From an uncultured Mediterraneibacter sp. (GTDB lineage: Bacteria; Bacillota; Clostridia; Lachnospirales; Lachnospiraceae): a stretch of DNA of 52,391 nt. The position numbers were made by a program, and so were the translations under genes. Location: contig CALWDM010000010.1 of NCBI GenBank assembly GCA_944376695.1, positions 1-52,391 on the forward strand, given 5' to 3'. Within the stretch, counting starts at the first letter, position 1; each line of letters starts with the position of its first letter. This document shows, one piece after another, positions 35,505 to 44,864 of the stretch. The notes under the pieces are model-generated. The model made no database searches. It had not been told where the DNA came from and was given only the letters and a program-made list of their open reading frames with translations.

Positions 35505-36056
35505 ATGTGGTACTGGATCGTGATGTCTGTGCTGGCGGCAGGCAGTATTGCTATGCTGGCGGGCTCATTTATAAGTATAAAAAAGAGGAACGACAGAGCT
35601 GTATATGCAGGGGAAGGAAAATCCGGCTATATGCGCGGCGGCGATATTTATGATGCCCCCCGGCGCGGACACGGACGGGAAGAGGCCGATCCGCTGGATG
35701 AGGAGGAACATCCGCGCAGAAAGAAGAAAAGACAGTGGAAGATCGTTCTGGAAGACATCGACAGCTGGGATAAATATACGTTTACATTCTACGATACGGT
35801 AGGGATCGGAAGAGGGAAAGACGGCAGCATGTATGAAAAATATCTTCCGGTGATGGAGGATGGAAGAGTCTCCAAGCTTCACTGCGTAATCATCCGCAGG
35901 GGCGACAGGCTTTATCTGAGAGACGAGGGCTCGAGAAACGGTACATATTTAAACGGCGAGCGTCTGGACGGCCCGGCCGTTATCCAGAGAGATGATATCA
36001 TAGGCATAGGCGAGACCCGTTTCGAAGTACAGAGGATTCTCCGTGAGAGTGAGTGA
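35505..36056 (+). CDS. membrane-anchored FHA-domain protein
   Basis: 183 residues from ATG 35505 (GAGGAG 11 bases upstream). One membrane helix (4-24), a charged linker, then a forkhead-associated domain at about 100-175 with the phosphothreonine-binding motifs GIGRGKD, VSKLHC and DEGSRNGTYLNG. FHA proteins bind phosphothreonine on partners of Ser/Thr kinases; no kinase gene is visible here. It is a single gene with its own promoter and terminator. Confidence 0.8.
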   Translation: MWYWIVMSVLAAGSIAMLAGSFISIKKRNDRAVYAGEGKSGYMRGGDIYDAPRRGHGREEADPLDEEEHPRRKKKRQWKIVLEDIDSWDKYTFTFYDTVGIGRGKDGSMYEKYLPVMEDGRVSKLHCVIIRRGDRLYLRDEGSRNGTYLNGERLDGPAVIQRDDIIGIGETRFEVQRILRESE

Positions 36057-36076
36057 CGCTAGACAAAAAAATTGTA

Positions 36077-36118
36077 TAAAAAAAGCGTCGTCAGATCAAA
36101 TCTGACGGCGCTTTTTTT
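36077..36118. terminator. strong bidirectional terminator
   Basis: AAAAAAAGCGTCGTCAGAT / ATCTGACGGCGCTTTTTTT around a CAA loop; A and T runs on both sides make it work in both directions. Confidence 0.85.
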
Positions 36119-36195
36119 GTCTAATTATGCCAAAAAGATTTTTTTGTGCAGAAATAAATTGACGAATATCACGTATTATGTTAAAAGTAAGACAT

Positions 36196-36209
36196 CAAAA
36201 ACGTTTTTG
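36196..36209. promoter_or_regulatory. LacI-type operator before regulator gene
   Basis: CAAAAACGTTTTTG, a 14-bp palindrome with the ACGT-centred core of LacI-family operators. It lies 24 bp before the regulator's ATG and matches the operator at 37305, so the regulator probably controls itself. Confidence 0.75.
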
Positions 36210-36232
36210 TAAACTTGGGAGGCAGTACAGAT

Positions 36233-37258
36233 ATGGCAGCAACGATCCAGGATGTGGCAAAGGCGGCAGGCGTGTCCGTCGGGACGGTTTCAAGAGCAAT
36301 GAATAATTACCCGGATATCAGCGCCAGGACGAGAGAGCGTATCCTGAAAGTCGCGGAAGAGTTGAAATACCGGCCCAACCTTGTGGCGAAGAGTCTGTCG
36401 TCCAAGCATTCAAAAGATATCGCTTTGATTCTTTCGGGATTTCTCGAGGATGTGATGTTCAATGATTTTGAGACCATGCTGATGAAGGGATGCTACCAGT
36501 TCGCTTTTGAACATGGGCTGGACATCTCGATGTATGTGATAAACAGCCGGACCCAGGAGGAGAAAAGTTACGGGCAGCTATGCTACGAACACAACATCGC
36601 GGGAGGCATTATCTTTGGCATCAAGAGCACGGATCCATATTTCACATCCCTCGCGGACAGCCAGAATCCATGCGTGACCATCGATGTGGAAGTCAGTGGG
36701 AAGAATGTGAGCAGTGTGACTAACGACCATATGGCAGCCTTTGATGAACTGACCCAGTACCTGATCGATCAGGGGCACCGCAGGATCGCGCTTGTATGCG
36801 GCAGAAAGAACGCGACAGTCACCGCGCAGCGGATGGATGGGGCAATGAGGGCGCTGGAGCGCAACGGGCTCAGGCCGCCCGGGGATTCTGTCATCTACAC
36901 GAACTTTTTAAAAGAGGAAGCGACAGAGGGAGTTACCGGTTTTCTGAAAACCCATCGGGAGGAAGGCGTCACTGCGTTCCTGTGCATGAGCGATATGCTG
37001 GCCATAGGGACGGTGGAAGCGCTGAAGAAGGCGGGAGCCAGGGTGCCTGAGGACTATTCTGTGGTAGGGTATGACGGACTTTATGTGACGGAATATACAG
37101 ATCCGAGACTTACGACTGTGGACCAGAACATAAAGGACAAAGGCTATGAGGCGGCTCATCTGCTGTTTGATATGATTGAGGGCAGGCGCTCCGCGCAGAG
37201 GCTGATCCTTCCACATAAACTGGAGATCCGAGACAGTGTAAAGAGGTTGGAAATCTGA
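36233..37258 (+). CDS. LacI-family transcriptional regulator
   Basis: 341 residues. The ATG at 36233 follows a GGGAGG; the upstream TTG is ignored. The helix-turn-helix is at 4-25 (TIQDVAKAAGVSVGTVSRAM) with the hinge helix LVAKSLS near 50; residues 60-335 form the periplasmic-binding-like effector domain. It binds the palindromes at 36196 and 37305, and represses the sugar operon downstream until an inducer binds, probably a disaccharide or its breakdown product. It is oriented with and next to the operon. Confidence 0.9.
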   Translation: MAATIQDVAKAAGVSVGTVSRAMNNYPDISARTRERILKVAEELKYRPNLVAKSLSSKHSKDIALILSGFLEDVMFNDFETMLMKGCYQFAFEHGLDISMYVINSRTQEEKSYGQLCYEHNIAGGIIFGIKSTDPYFTSLADSQNPCVTIDVEVSGKNVSSVTNDHMAAFDELTQYLIDQGHRRIALVCGRKNATVTAQRMDGAMRALERNGLRPPGDSVIYTNFLKEEATEGVTGFLKTHREEGVTAFLCMSDMLAIGTVEALKKAGARVPEDYSVVGYDGLYVTEYTDPRLTTVDQNIKDKGYEAAHLLFDMIEGRRSAQRLILPHKLEIRDSVKRLEI

Positions 37259-37302
37259 TTTGCAAAAAGAATACAGCAGGATTTCCACTTTTTTATACAC
37301 AC

Positions 37303-37331
37303 TTACAAAAACGTTTTCGTAAATCTATACA
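37303..37331 (+). promoter_or_regulatory. sugar-operon promoter with overlapping operator
   Basis: TTACAA (37303-37308), 17 bp, TATACA (37326-37331). A LacI-type operator ACAAAAACGTTTTCGT (37305-37320) covers the -35 and most of the spacer, so repressor and polymerase would exclude one another. Confidence 0.75.
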
Positions 37332-37363
37332 GGAAATATCCAAAGATGAAAGGAGAAGAAATT

Positions 37364-38695
37364 ATGAAAAAGAAAAGACTTTTGGCAGCGTTAACAGCGG
37401 GGATCATGCTCGTGTCTGCCGGATGCGGGGCTTCCGGCGGCAGCGGCAGGGAGACAGACGGAGGGGCTTCCGGCGAGATCAGCATAACGATCCCGTCTTA
37501 CAAGACAGGAGAGAACGTGGGCGCGGTTTTCTTTGAGCCCCAGGTAGAGCGCTTCAATGAGAAATATGAAGGTCAGTATCACATTGAGCTTGAGAATGTG
37601 ACAGAAGATATGTTCAATGACCAGATGAAGCAGCTGGCACAGCAGAAGGCGCTTCCCCCGCTTGTACAGGGAGGAGACAAGGAATGGCTCCGCACGGTTG
37701 TCTTCCCGAACGGAATGGCGCATGACATCAGCGGATGGCTGGAGGAAAACCCGGACATCAAAGCGCTTATGCTGGAGGATGGGATCGACTACTGTACCGG
37801 GGAGGACGGGGCGATCTACAGCGTGCCTCTGGCAACAGTCAGACCTACCGGATTTTTCTACAACAGCGCTTTGTGGAATCCGGAGGAAGATCTGAGCAGC
37901 CTTACAATGGATGAGTTTATCAGCCTGATCGGAGATCAGAAGATCGCTTTTTCAACAGCAGAAAACGCGTGGGTAAGCGCGCTGTTCCTCACCGCTCTGA
38001 TCGCGGATCAGGAGGGCGGTGTCGAGCTGCTCAACAGCGGTATCGATGAGAAGATCACAGACTTTAACCAGCCAGTCATTGTAGCTGCTGTAGAGAAGCT
38101 CCAGAGCCTTCTCCAGAACAATGCGTCCGCAAACTCTGTGGGAGCGGCTTACCCGGACGCGGCCAACGCGTTTATGAGCGGGCAGGCGTCCATCATATCA
38201 AACGGGCCGTGGATGTCAACAGATTTTGAGGAGACAAATTCAGCAAACTGGAGCAATGGCTTTGACGGAGCTGACGTAAGGGCGTCTCTTTTCCCGGGAC
38301 AGATCGGTATCGCCCAGACACGCAGCTATGGCGAGTGGTGGATCTCCGCTGACGCGACAGAAGACGAGATCGAGCTGGCGGAGGCATTCCTTGAGTTTAT
38401 CTATTCGCCGGAGGAGCTGGAGGCATATCTGCTGGCGGAGGGCGGCGACGCGCCGAATCTGGAGTACAGCGAAAGCTTCGTATCCCGTCAGGGAGAGACG
38501 CAGGTTCTGGCAGACCTTGCGGCAGATACTACAGAGGAGACAGTATTCGCTCCCTGTATCCTGGACGTGATCCCCTCTTCAGTCGCTAACTCAGACCTGA
38601 GCAGACTGCTTCCCTCACTGGCAGACGGAACATATACAGCGGAAGAATTCTGCGGGCTTCTGACTACTGCAGCGCAGGAAGCAACCGCAGAATAA
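37364..38695 (+). CDS. ABC sugar-binding lipoprotein
   Basis: 443 residues from ATG 37364 (AAAGGAG). Lipoprotein signal with lipobox LVSAGCG, then a family-1 extracellular solute-binding domain (ITIPSYKTGENVGAVFFEPQ, AFMSGQASIISNGPW, GEWWISADATEDEIELAEAF). It captures an oligosaccharide, likely an alpha-glucoside disaccharide judging by the GH65 enzyme in the same operon. A mRNA stem-loop follows it. Confidence 0.9.
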   Translation: MKKKRLLAALTAGIMLVSAGCGASGGSGRETDGGASGEISITIPSYKTGENVGAVFFEPQVERFNEKYEGQYHIELENVTEDMFNDQMKQLAQQKALPPLVQGGDKEWLRTVVFPNGMAHDISGWLEENPDIKALMLEDGIDYCTGEDGAIYSVPLATVRPTGFFYNSALWNPEEDLSSLTMDEFISLIGDQKIAFSTAENAWVSALFLTALIADQEGGVELLNSGIDEKITDFNQPVIVAAVEKLQSLLQNNASANSVGAAYPDAANAFMSGQASIISNGPWMSTDFEETNSANWSNGFDGADVRASLFPGQIGIAQTRSYGEWWISADATEDEIELAEAFLEFIYSPEELEAYLLAEGGDAPNLEYSESFVSRQGETQVLADLAADTTEETVFAPCILDVIPSSVANSDLSRLLPSLADGTYTAEEFCGLLTTAAQEATAE

Positions 38696-38723
38696 GACAG
38701 GACAGCAGAAGAAAAAGCTCTTT

Positions 38724-38751
38724 ACACGCCCGCCGTACAAGACGGGCGTGT
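38724..38751 (+). promoter_or_regulatory. intercistronic stem-loop after binding-protein gene
   Basis: A perfect 9-bp stem, ACACGCCCG / CGGGCGTGT, with a 10-base loop and no U-run. Placed after the binding-protein gene it would protect the upstream mRNA from 3' decay and give more binding protein than permease. Confidence 0.65.
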
Positions 38752-38774
38752 GTATTCAGAAAGGAAATGGTTTT

Positions 38775-39686
38775 ATGCCAAAAAAAGTCACAAAACCGAA
38801 CCGAATGTCAAAGAATCACTGGGAGCGCAGGAACTATAAATGGATCTATCTGTTCCTGCTCCCAACGACGGTGATTTTTCTCATGTTTTACCTTGTACCT
38901 GTCGTTCAGGTGTTTGTCACATCATTTACAAAGTGGGACGGGTTTAACGAGCCGGTGTTTAACGGGATCAGCAATTACAAAAATCTGTTTACAAGCAGCG
39001 CGTTCCTCATTTCACTGAAAAACCTGTTCTTCTGGTCGCTCATCGCCATGTTTTTCCATGTGGGATTCGGCACGCTGGTTGCCTTTGTGCTGTATCAGCG
39101 AAAAAGAGGATGGAAAGTGACAAGGGCCGTGTTTATGATACCGAATGTGATCAGCGCGGCAGCGTGGGCAATGATTTACCGGTTCTTTTTCAACGATAAT
39201 TTTGGAATCCTGAACTCCATCATACGCATGATCGATCCGGATTTTGACATACAGTGGCTTTATCAGTCTCCGTGGGCGTTCTGGGCGGTTACGCTCACAT
39301 GGCTGTTCTATGCGGTCATCGTGACACTGCTCGTGCTGGGAGATCTGATGAACATTCCGCAGGAACTGAACGAAGCGGCGATCATCGACGGGGCAGGCGG
39401 CTGGCAGCTCATCCGCTATATCCAGCTTCCTCTGTGCCGCAGCGCCATCGCTACCGGCGTGATCTGTTCTCTCACATCGAGGATCACCATGTATGAGCAG
39501 ATCTCTCTGACAACGGCGGGCGGACCGGGCAATGATACGATGAGTCTTCCTATCCTGCTCGTAAATGCGGTCACAGATTACAGATACGGGTATGCCAACG
39601 CCATCGGAGTGCTTATGTTTGTGATCGGCCTGATCATGATGGGAGTGATAAACAAGGTATTTCGCATAAACGAGACGGATTATTAA
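38775..39686 (+). CDS. ABC sugar permease, MalF type
   Basis: 303 residues with six membrane segments and the ABC-permease EAA loop (ELNEAAIIDGAGGWQLIRYI, ~206-225). Start at 38775, with AAAGGA upstream. It forms the transmembrane dimer with the MalG-type protein downstream. Confidence 0.9.
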   Translation: MPKKVTKPNRMSKNHWERRNYKWIYLFLLPTTVIFLMFYLVPVVQVFVTSFTKWDGFNEPVFNGISNYKNLFTSSAFLISLKNLFFWSLIAMFFHVGFGTLVAFVLYQRKRGWKVTRAVFMIPNVISAAAWAMIYRFFFNDNFGILNSIIRMIDPDFDIQWLYQSPWAFWAVTLTWLFYAVIVTLLVLGDLMNIPQELNEAAIIDGAGGWQLIRYIQLPLCRSAIATGVICSLTSRITMYEQISLTTAGGPGNDTMSLPILLVNAVTDYRYGYANAIGVLMFVIGLIMMGVINKVFRINETDY

Positions 39687-39698
39687 GGAGGCGGGTAT

Positions 39699-40532
39699 AT
39701 GCTGAAACTGAAAAAAGGAATGAGCAGGGCGCTCATATATTTCATAGAAATCTTTGTCATTGTAATCTCTGTATTTCCCATCCTCTGGGTAATCATGTCA
39801 GCTTTTAAGACGAACGGAGAGATACTGAGCAGTCCGCTGGCGCTCCCGTCGTCCCTGTCGCCCGACACATTTATCCACCTGTTTGAGAATTACAGTTTCC
39901 CCCGGTATTTTCTGAATTCCCTGGTGGCGGCGGGAGTGTCCACGGCAGTGTCTCTCCTGTTCTATGCCATGGGCGGATATGTTCTGGCAAAGTATAAATT
40001 TCCGGGGCGTATGCTTTTGTTTACACTCTTTACCGTGACGCTGCTCGTGCCCGCTCACAGCAAGACCCAGCCCATCTTCAACCTGATCATGGAGCTGGGG
40101 CTGTATGACAATCTTGCGGGAGTGACGCTTGTCTATCTCTCGACGGGTATGGCCATGTCCATTTTTATCCTGAGAGCAGGGTTTCTCTCGATCCCCGGAT
40201 CACTGGATGAGGCGGCGATCGTGGATGGCGCGGGATTTTTGCGGATTTTCTGGTCCATCAATCTGCCGCTGGCAAAAGGCGCGCTGTCGACGGCGGGGAT
40301 CCTTATGTTCTTAAATAACTGGAACGAGTATTATTTTGCGTCGCTGCTCACCATGTCGGACTCCCAACGGACGCTTCCGGTGGCGCTGAGCTACTTTACG
40401 AGTGAATTTTCCTACAATTACACTCAGCTGTTTGCGGCCCTTACGATTGTCGTACTGCCGGGCATCATTCTGTACATTTTTGCCCAGGAGCAGGTTCAGG
40501 CAAGTCTGGCCTCAACAGGAATCAAAGGATGA
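39699..40532 (+). CDS. ABC sugar permease, MalG type
   Basis: 277 residues, six membrane segments, EAA loop LDEAAIVDGAGFLRIFWSIN near 168-187. An AAGGAGG RBS precedes it and it starts 12 bases after the previous gene's stop. No ATPase gene is in the operon, so a shared MsmX-type ATPase elsewhere is needed. Confidence 0.9.
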   Translation: MLKLKKGMSRALIYFIEIFVIVISVFPILWVIMSAFKTNGEILSSPLALPSSLSPDTFIHLFENYSFPRYFLNSLVAAGVSTAVSLLFYAMGGYVLAKYKFPGRMLLFTLFTVTLLVPAHSKTQPIFNLIMELGLYDNLAGVTLVYLSTGMAMSIFILRAGFLSIPGSLDEAAIVDGAGFLRIFWSINLPLAKGALSTAGILMFLNNWNEYYFASLLTMSDSQRTLPVALSYFTSEFSYNYTQLFAALTIVVLPGIILYIFAQEQVQASLASTGIKG

Positions 40533-40557
40533 TAAGACATAAAAAAGGAGAAAATTT

Positions 40558-42924
40558 ATGAACTTTCGTTTGAATTACAGCCCGCTTCCGCTGGGATGGG
40601 TCATTGAGGAGGCGGGATTTGACTCCCGCTGTATGGCAAAATGCGAGTCCATCTTTGCTCAGGGAAACGGATATATGAACATACGGTGCGCACTGGAGGA
40701 AGACTATGTAGGTCAGTGCAGAGACACATTTGTCACAGGAACATTCAACAGGGCCATGCCGGACGAGGTGACCGAGCTGCCAAATCTCCCGGACGCAGTG
40801 CAGATGGCGATCTCCATGAATGGGGAGCGGTTCTCCATGGACAGGGGAAGGATACATTCCTATTCACGGAGACTGGATCTGCGCACAGGGGAATCCGTCA
40901 GGGAGGTCACATGGGAGAGTCCTTCAGGAAACAGGGTAAGACTCTGTTTCCGCAGGTTTGTCTCTCTGAAAAGAGAGCATGTGGCCGCATTCCGGATGGA
41001 GCTCACACCGCTGTCCGGCCCCCTGGAGATCACTCTGGAAAGCGGGATCAGCTCCCGCAGCTCCAACACCGGCTCCCAGCATTGCCTGGACGGCGAGAAG
41101 CGGATGCTGGAGGGCGGGGTCCTGCGTCTGACGACCCGCACAGCGCAGTCCGATATCCCGGTGGCAGTCCACTGCGCCCACAGGTTTAATAAAGAGTGCA
41201 TGTCAGAACTGCCGGTCATCGAGAGAAGGCGTCTTGTCATGCGGTATCGTTTCCAGGTGGAGAAAGAGGAAACTCTGCAGATGGATAAAACGGCGTGCTG
41301 GCATACCGGAAGGGATAAAGTCTATGAACGGCCTGACAGTCCGGAGGGCACACATCAGACAGAGTCGGTCAGCATCGCGGGGGACGCCTGCATCGGGCAG
41401 TGCCGTGAGCTGGGATACGGAGAGCTTCTGGAAGAATCAGCCGGTCTGTGGGACGCGTACTGGGAGAAAACAGACGTGGTTATCGACAGCCCTGACCCGA
41501 TGGACCAGCTCGGCGTCCGGTTTGCCCTCTATCATCTGAATATCATGATCCAGAGAAGGGACAGCCGCGTGGGGATCGGAGCGAAAGGCATGACCGGGGA
41601 AGGGTACAGGGGCCATTCCTTCTGGGATACGGAAATGTTCCTCCTGCCCCATTACCTGCTCACAGACCCGGCCTCCGCCCGGACCCTTCTCGAGTACCGC
41701 TACCGGAGCATGAGCGGAGCGTACCGGAAGGCGGAGGAGAATGGATATGAGGGCGCGATGTTCCCGTGGGAGAGCGCGTGGATGGACGACGGAGAGGTCA
41801 CTCCGCTCTACGGCGCCGCCGATGTTGTCACAGGGGAGAGCATCCCGATCTATACGGGAATCAGGGAGCATCACATTACAGCGGACGTGGCATGGGCGGT
41901 ATGGCTTTACTACAATGCCACCGGAGACGATGATTTCATGGAGAAATACGGCTGCGAACTCCTGCTGGAGACTGCCCGCTTCTGGAGCAGCCGCCTGGAG
42001 TGGAAGGACAGCGCGAAGCGGTATGAGATCTGCGGAGTGATCGGCCCTGACGAATATAAAGAGGATGTGGATAACAATGCCTTCACTAATTATCTGGCAG
42101 TCTATAATCTCACAATTGCCAGTGAGGTGACAGAGCAGCTTGAGCAGAAGTGGAAGAAGGCGTATGCACGGCTCAGCAGAAAGTTTGATCTGGAAAAGCT
42201 GGGGAAAGAGTTCCGGGAAAAAGCGGGCCTGGTCTTCCTGCCAATGCCCGGGGCAGACGGGCTTGTACCTCAGAATGACGAGTATCTGCGCCTGGAGAAG
42301 ATCGACCTGACAAAATATAAGACTCAGCAGGGCGTGTCTTCCATCTTTGAGGATTACAGCCCCATGCAGCTGAACCGGCTCATGGTATCCAAGCAGGCGG
42401 ATCTTGTGATGCTGCTTCGGGTCATGCCGGAACTCTTTGACAGGGAGACAAGGAAGAAGAATTTCCTGTTTTATGAGTCGCGGACGCTTCACGACTCTTC
42501 CCTGAGTCATGGACAGCATTGCGTAGTGGCGGCGTGGATGGGAATGGACCGGATGGCGCTGGATCTGTACAGACATGCGGTGGATATTGATCTGGGACCG
42601 AACCCGAATTCGTCAGATGAAGGCATACACAGCGCGGCAATGGGAGGCATCTGGCAGTGCGATGTGTGCGGCTTTGCGGGACTGAGATGGGAGGACGGCC
42701 GCCCCGCGCTGGAGAATCACCTTCCCGCGGAGTGGAAGTCCATGACGTTTAAAATCTGCTGGAGAGGGACATGGATCCGGGTGAGTCTGACAGAGGGGCA
42801 GATCACAGCGGAACATCTGTCAGGATCGGAGCTTGCGCTGACACTCAACGGGCGGGAGTATGTGCTGGAGCCGGGGAAGGCTGTGTCAGACAAAGGAGGA
42901 AAAGGAGGAGCGCAGGATGTATAA
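40558..42924 (+). CDS. GH65 disaccharide phosphorylase
   Basis: 788 residues of glycoside hydrolase family 65. It splits an alpha-glucosyl disaccharide with phosphate, giving beta-glucose 1-phosphate plus a sugar. A beta-sandwich N-terminus (1-270) and an (alpha/alpha)6 barrel (~300-700) contain FWDTEMF, MFPWESAWMDDGEVTP, HHITADVAWAV, the catalytic Glu499 in IGPDEYKEDVDNNAFTN, and the phosphate-binding LHDSSLSHGQH. It could act on kojibiose, nigerose, trehalose or another alpha-glucoside; I cannot tell which. The pgmB gene next to it handles the beta-glucose 1-phosphate. AAAAGGAG precedes the ATG. Confidence 0.9.
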   Translation: MNFRLNYSPLPLGWVIEEAGFDSRCMAKCESIFAQGNGYMNIRCALEEDYVGQCRDTFVTGTFNRAMPDEVTELPNLPDAVQMAISMNGERFSMDRGRIHSYSRRLDLRTGESVREVTWESPSGNRVRLCFRRFVSLKREHVAAFRMELTPLSGPLEITLESGISSRSSNTGSQHCLDGEKRMLEGGVLRLTTRTAQSDIPVAVHCAHRFNKECMSELPVIERRRLVMRYRFQVEKEETLQMDKTACWHTGRDKVYERPDSPEGTHQTESVSIAGDACIGQCRELGYGELLEESAGLWDAYWEKTDVVIDSPDPMDQLGVRFALYHLNIMIQRRDSRVGIGAKGMTGEGYRGHSFWDTEMFLLPHYLLTDPASARTLLEYRYRSMSGAYRKAEENGYEGAMFPWESAWMDDGEVTPLYGAADVVTGESIPIYTGIREHHITADVAWAVWLYYNATGDDDFMEKYGCELLLETARFWSSRLEWKDSAKRYEICGVIGPDEYKEDVDNNAFTNYLAVYNLTIASEVTEQLEQKWKKAYARLSRKFDLEKLGKEFREKAGLVFLPMPGADGLVPQNDEYLRLEKIDLTKYKTQQGVSSIFEDYSPMQLNRLMVSKQADLVMLLRVMPELFDRETRKKNFLFYESRTLHDSSLSHGQHCVVAAWMGMDRMALDLYRHAVDIDLGPNPNSSDEGIHSAAMGGIWQCDVCGFAGLRWEDGRPALENHLPAEWKSMTFKICWRGTWIRVSLTEGQITAEHLSGSELALTLNGREYVLEPGKAVSDKGGKGGAQDV

Positions 42925-43552
42925 AGGCGTGATTTTTGACCTGGACGGAGTCCTGTGTCATACGGACCGGTTCCATTACCGGGCGTGGAAGAAAGTGGCG
43001 GATGAGATCGGAGTACCCTTTGACGAGACAGTCAACCGCAGGCTCCGGGGCGTGAGCAGACGGGAAAGCCTTGAGATCATCCTCGAGAAAAGCAGGGAGA
43101 CGTTTTCGGAAGAGCGGAAGGAACAGATTGCGGAAGAGAAAAACGAATATTACAGGACGCTGCTCGCGGAGATGACCCCGGCGGATATGGAGCCGCCTGT
43201 CAGGGAGATGCTTCAGGAACTCCGGGCGCGGGGGATCCGGATCGCGGTAGGGTCCTCCAGTAAGAATGCGCTCTTCATTATGGAGCGTCTGGGAGTGGAC
43301 CGGGCGTTTGACGCTGTCTGCGACGGCACGATGATCACACACAGCAAGCCCCATCCGGAGGTGTTCCTGAAAGCGGCGCAGGCGCTGGGGCTTAAGCCGG
43401 GAGAGTGCCTGGTCGTTGAGGACGCGCCCGCAGGGATGGAAGCCGCCAGAGCCGCGGGTATGGACTGTGCGGTGATCGGGCAGGGACCGTGGCCCGAGAG
43501 GCCGGAGTTTGAACTGAAGTCAGCCGCGGAGGTGACCCGGATAGCGCAGTGA
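42917..43552 (+). CDS. pgmB: beta-phosphoglucomutase
   Basis: 211 residues from ATG 42917, which overlaps the GH65 stop by eight bases; AGGAGG and GGAG lie upstream within the previous gene. HAD subclass IA: FDLDGVLCHTD with Asp8 (nucleophile) and Asp10, VGSSSKN, the KPHPEVFL lysine and VVEDAPAGMEAA. It converts beta-glucose 1-phosphate to glucose 6-phosphate. With the GH65 phosphorylase it completes ATP-saving use of one hexose of the imported disaccharide. Confidence 0.9.
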   Translation: MYKGVIFDLDGVLCHTDRFHYRAWKKVADEIGVPFDETVNRRLRGVSRRESLEIILEKSRETFSEERKEQIAEEKNEYYRTLLAEMTPADMEPPVREMLQELRARGIRIAVGSSSKNALFIMERLGVDRAFDAVCDGTMITHSKPHPEVFLKAAQALGLKPGECLVVEDAPAGMEAARAAGMDCAVIGQGPWPERPEFELKSAAEVTRIAQ

Positions 43553-43584
43553 GCGGCGCGAAGCGCTCAGGAAGGGAGAAATCA

Positions 43585-43646
43585 GGGAAACAGTAAGAAA
43601 AACAGCAGGAAAAACAGTAAGAAAAGAAGTAAGAAAAACAGAACAG
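43585..43646. repeat. A-rich microsatellite, shared with aroK 3' end
   Basis: Units of 10-12 bp based on AACAGYARGAAA. The 19-mer GAAAAACAGCAGGAAAAAC at 43597-43615 recurs exactly at 44708-44726 in the end of the shikimate kinase gene. The rest of 43553-43736 shows no gene. Confidence 0.65.
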
Positions 43647-43736
43647 ACGCACGGTAGATTTACAGATTTGAGCTTCACCAATCGTGTTTCCCGGCATATA
43701 GTGTACATATAACGTCTGCCTGGGAGTGAATACTGC

Positions 43737-44099
43737 ATGATTGAAAAAATGCCTTATTATATGGCTTATCCGATGCCCTTATCGTTCGATGATGAGCGGA
43801 CAGAACGGATGGATTTTGAATATTTAAAGAGTATGTATCCTGAGATACCCAAGCGAATCCTGCCTTATATAGAGGAGGAATGCGACCGCATGGAATATGA
43901 AAACAGTATGATATATGATCAGTATCCTGACAAACTGCAGCTGAAACTGATGTGCGGGAGGATATGCGGCAACATACAAAAACATGAACATCTGCCGGAA
44001 TGGAGCGGGGAGCTCCGGGATCTGGCGGAGGTAATGCTCTTTCAGGAGCTGTACAAACGCAGATGCGATCACCGCAGAAGCTGCAGGAGATTTTACTAA
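43737..44099 (+). CDS. conserved small hypothetical protein
   Basis: 120 residues, acidic N-terminal half, basic C-terminal end (KRRCDHRRSCRRFY). Motifs YMAYPMP, KRILPYIEEECDRMEYENSMIYDQYPD and LMCGRIC look conserved in Lachnospiraceae as I recall, with no assigned function. No signal or membrane segment. A GGGAG is ten bases before the ATG. Confidence 0.65.
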   Translation: MIEKMPYYMAYPMPLSFDDERTERMDFEYLKSMYPEIPKRILPYIEEECDRMEYENSMIYDQYPDKLQLKLMCGRICGNIQKHEHLPEWSGELRDLAEVMLFQELYKRRCDHRRSCRRFY

Positions 44100-44204
44100 T
44101 CAGGAAAAACATGTTATACTGTCGTGGGAAATTGCCTCATATGGGCCGAATGTGTGCATATGAAGGCTGTTCTCCTGAATAAGACAATAAGAGAGATAAA
44201 ACTG

Positions 44205-44771
44205 ATGAAAAAAAATCTTGTATTTATCGGTATGCCGGCAGTGGGAAAGAGCACAGTGGGGATCGTGGTGGCAAAGCGTCTCGGAATGCAGTTTATTGAT
44301 ACGGACCTGCTGATCCAGGAGCGGGAAGGGAAACTGCTCAGGGAGATCCTGGCTGAGAAGGGGCAGAGCGGCTTCCTGGAGATAGAAAACCAGGTGAATC
44401 TGGCAGTGGATCCTGAGAACGCCGTCATATCGCCGGGCGGGAGCGTGGTCTACTGCCGGGAAGCTATGGAGCACTATAAAAAGATCGGTACGGTCGTATA
44501 TTTGAAGGCGTCTTATCAGACAATAAAAAAGAGGATAAGGAATCCGAAAAGACGCGGAGTGGTGCTGCGGGAAGGGCAGACTTTAAGAAATCTGTACGAT
44601 GAAAGGGCGCCGTATTTTGAAAAATATGCGGATATCACAGTCTGTGAGGACGGCTGCCGGATCGAAGAGACGATAGAAAATGTCCTGAATGCAGTGAAAA
44701 AACGCAGGAAAAACAGCAGGAAAAACCGCAGGAGGCGCAGAAAACCGGACAGTCGGATCCGCTCTGACTAA
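44205..44771 (+). CDS. aroK: shikimate kinase
   Basis: 188 residues. It phosphorylates shikimate with ATP in the aromatic pathway. P-loop GMPAVGKST (9-17), IDTDLLIQ (34-41), and the substrate motif SPGGSVVY, which has GGS where GGG is usual. An arginine sits in the RRGVVLREGQTL lid. The ATG at 44205 gives the natural start; its RBS (AGAGAG) is weak. The last ~20 residues are a strongly basic tail (KKRRKNSRKNRRRRRK) encoded by an A-rich repeat; ordinary shikimate kinases (~170 aa) lack it. Confidence 0.85.
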   Translation: MKKNLVFIGMPAVGKSTVGIVVAKRLGMQFIDTDLLIQEREGKLLREILAEKGQSGFLEIENQVNLAVDPENAVISPGGSVVYCREAMEHYKKIGTVVYLKASYQTIKKRIRNPKRRGVVLREGQTLRNLYDERAPYFEKYADITVCEDGCRIEETIENVLNAVKKRRKNSRKNRRRRRKPDSRIRSD

Positions 44772-44864
44772 AATAAGGCTTTGGAAAAACAGGTTTTTGT
44801 GGTACAATAAATTCGGCTGAACGAAAGTACAGATATGACAACACAATGTTAATCGAGGTGCGAA

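Noticed and set aside
41437-42576. 379-codon antisense ORF opposite the GH65 gene, and similar ones opposite murA, metK, the kinase and ktrB
   Set aside because: Typical frame shadow in moderately GC-rich genes; the sense frame has full family motifs.
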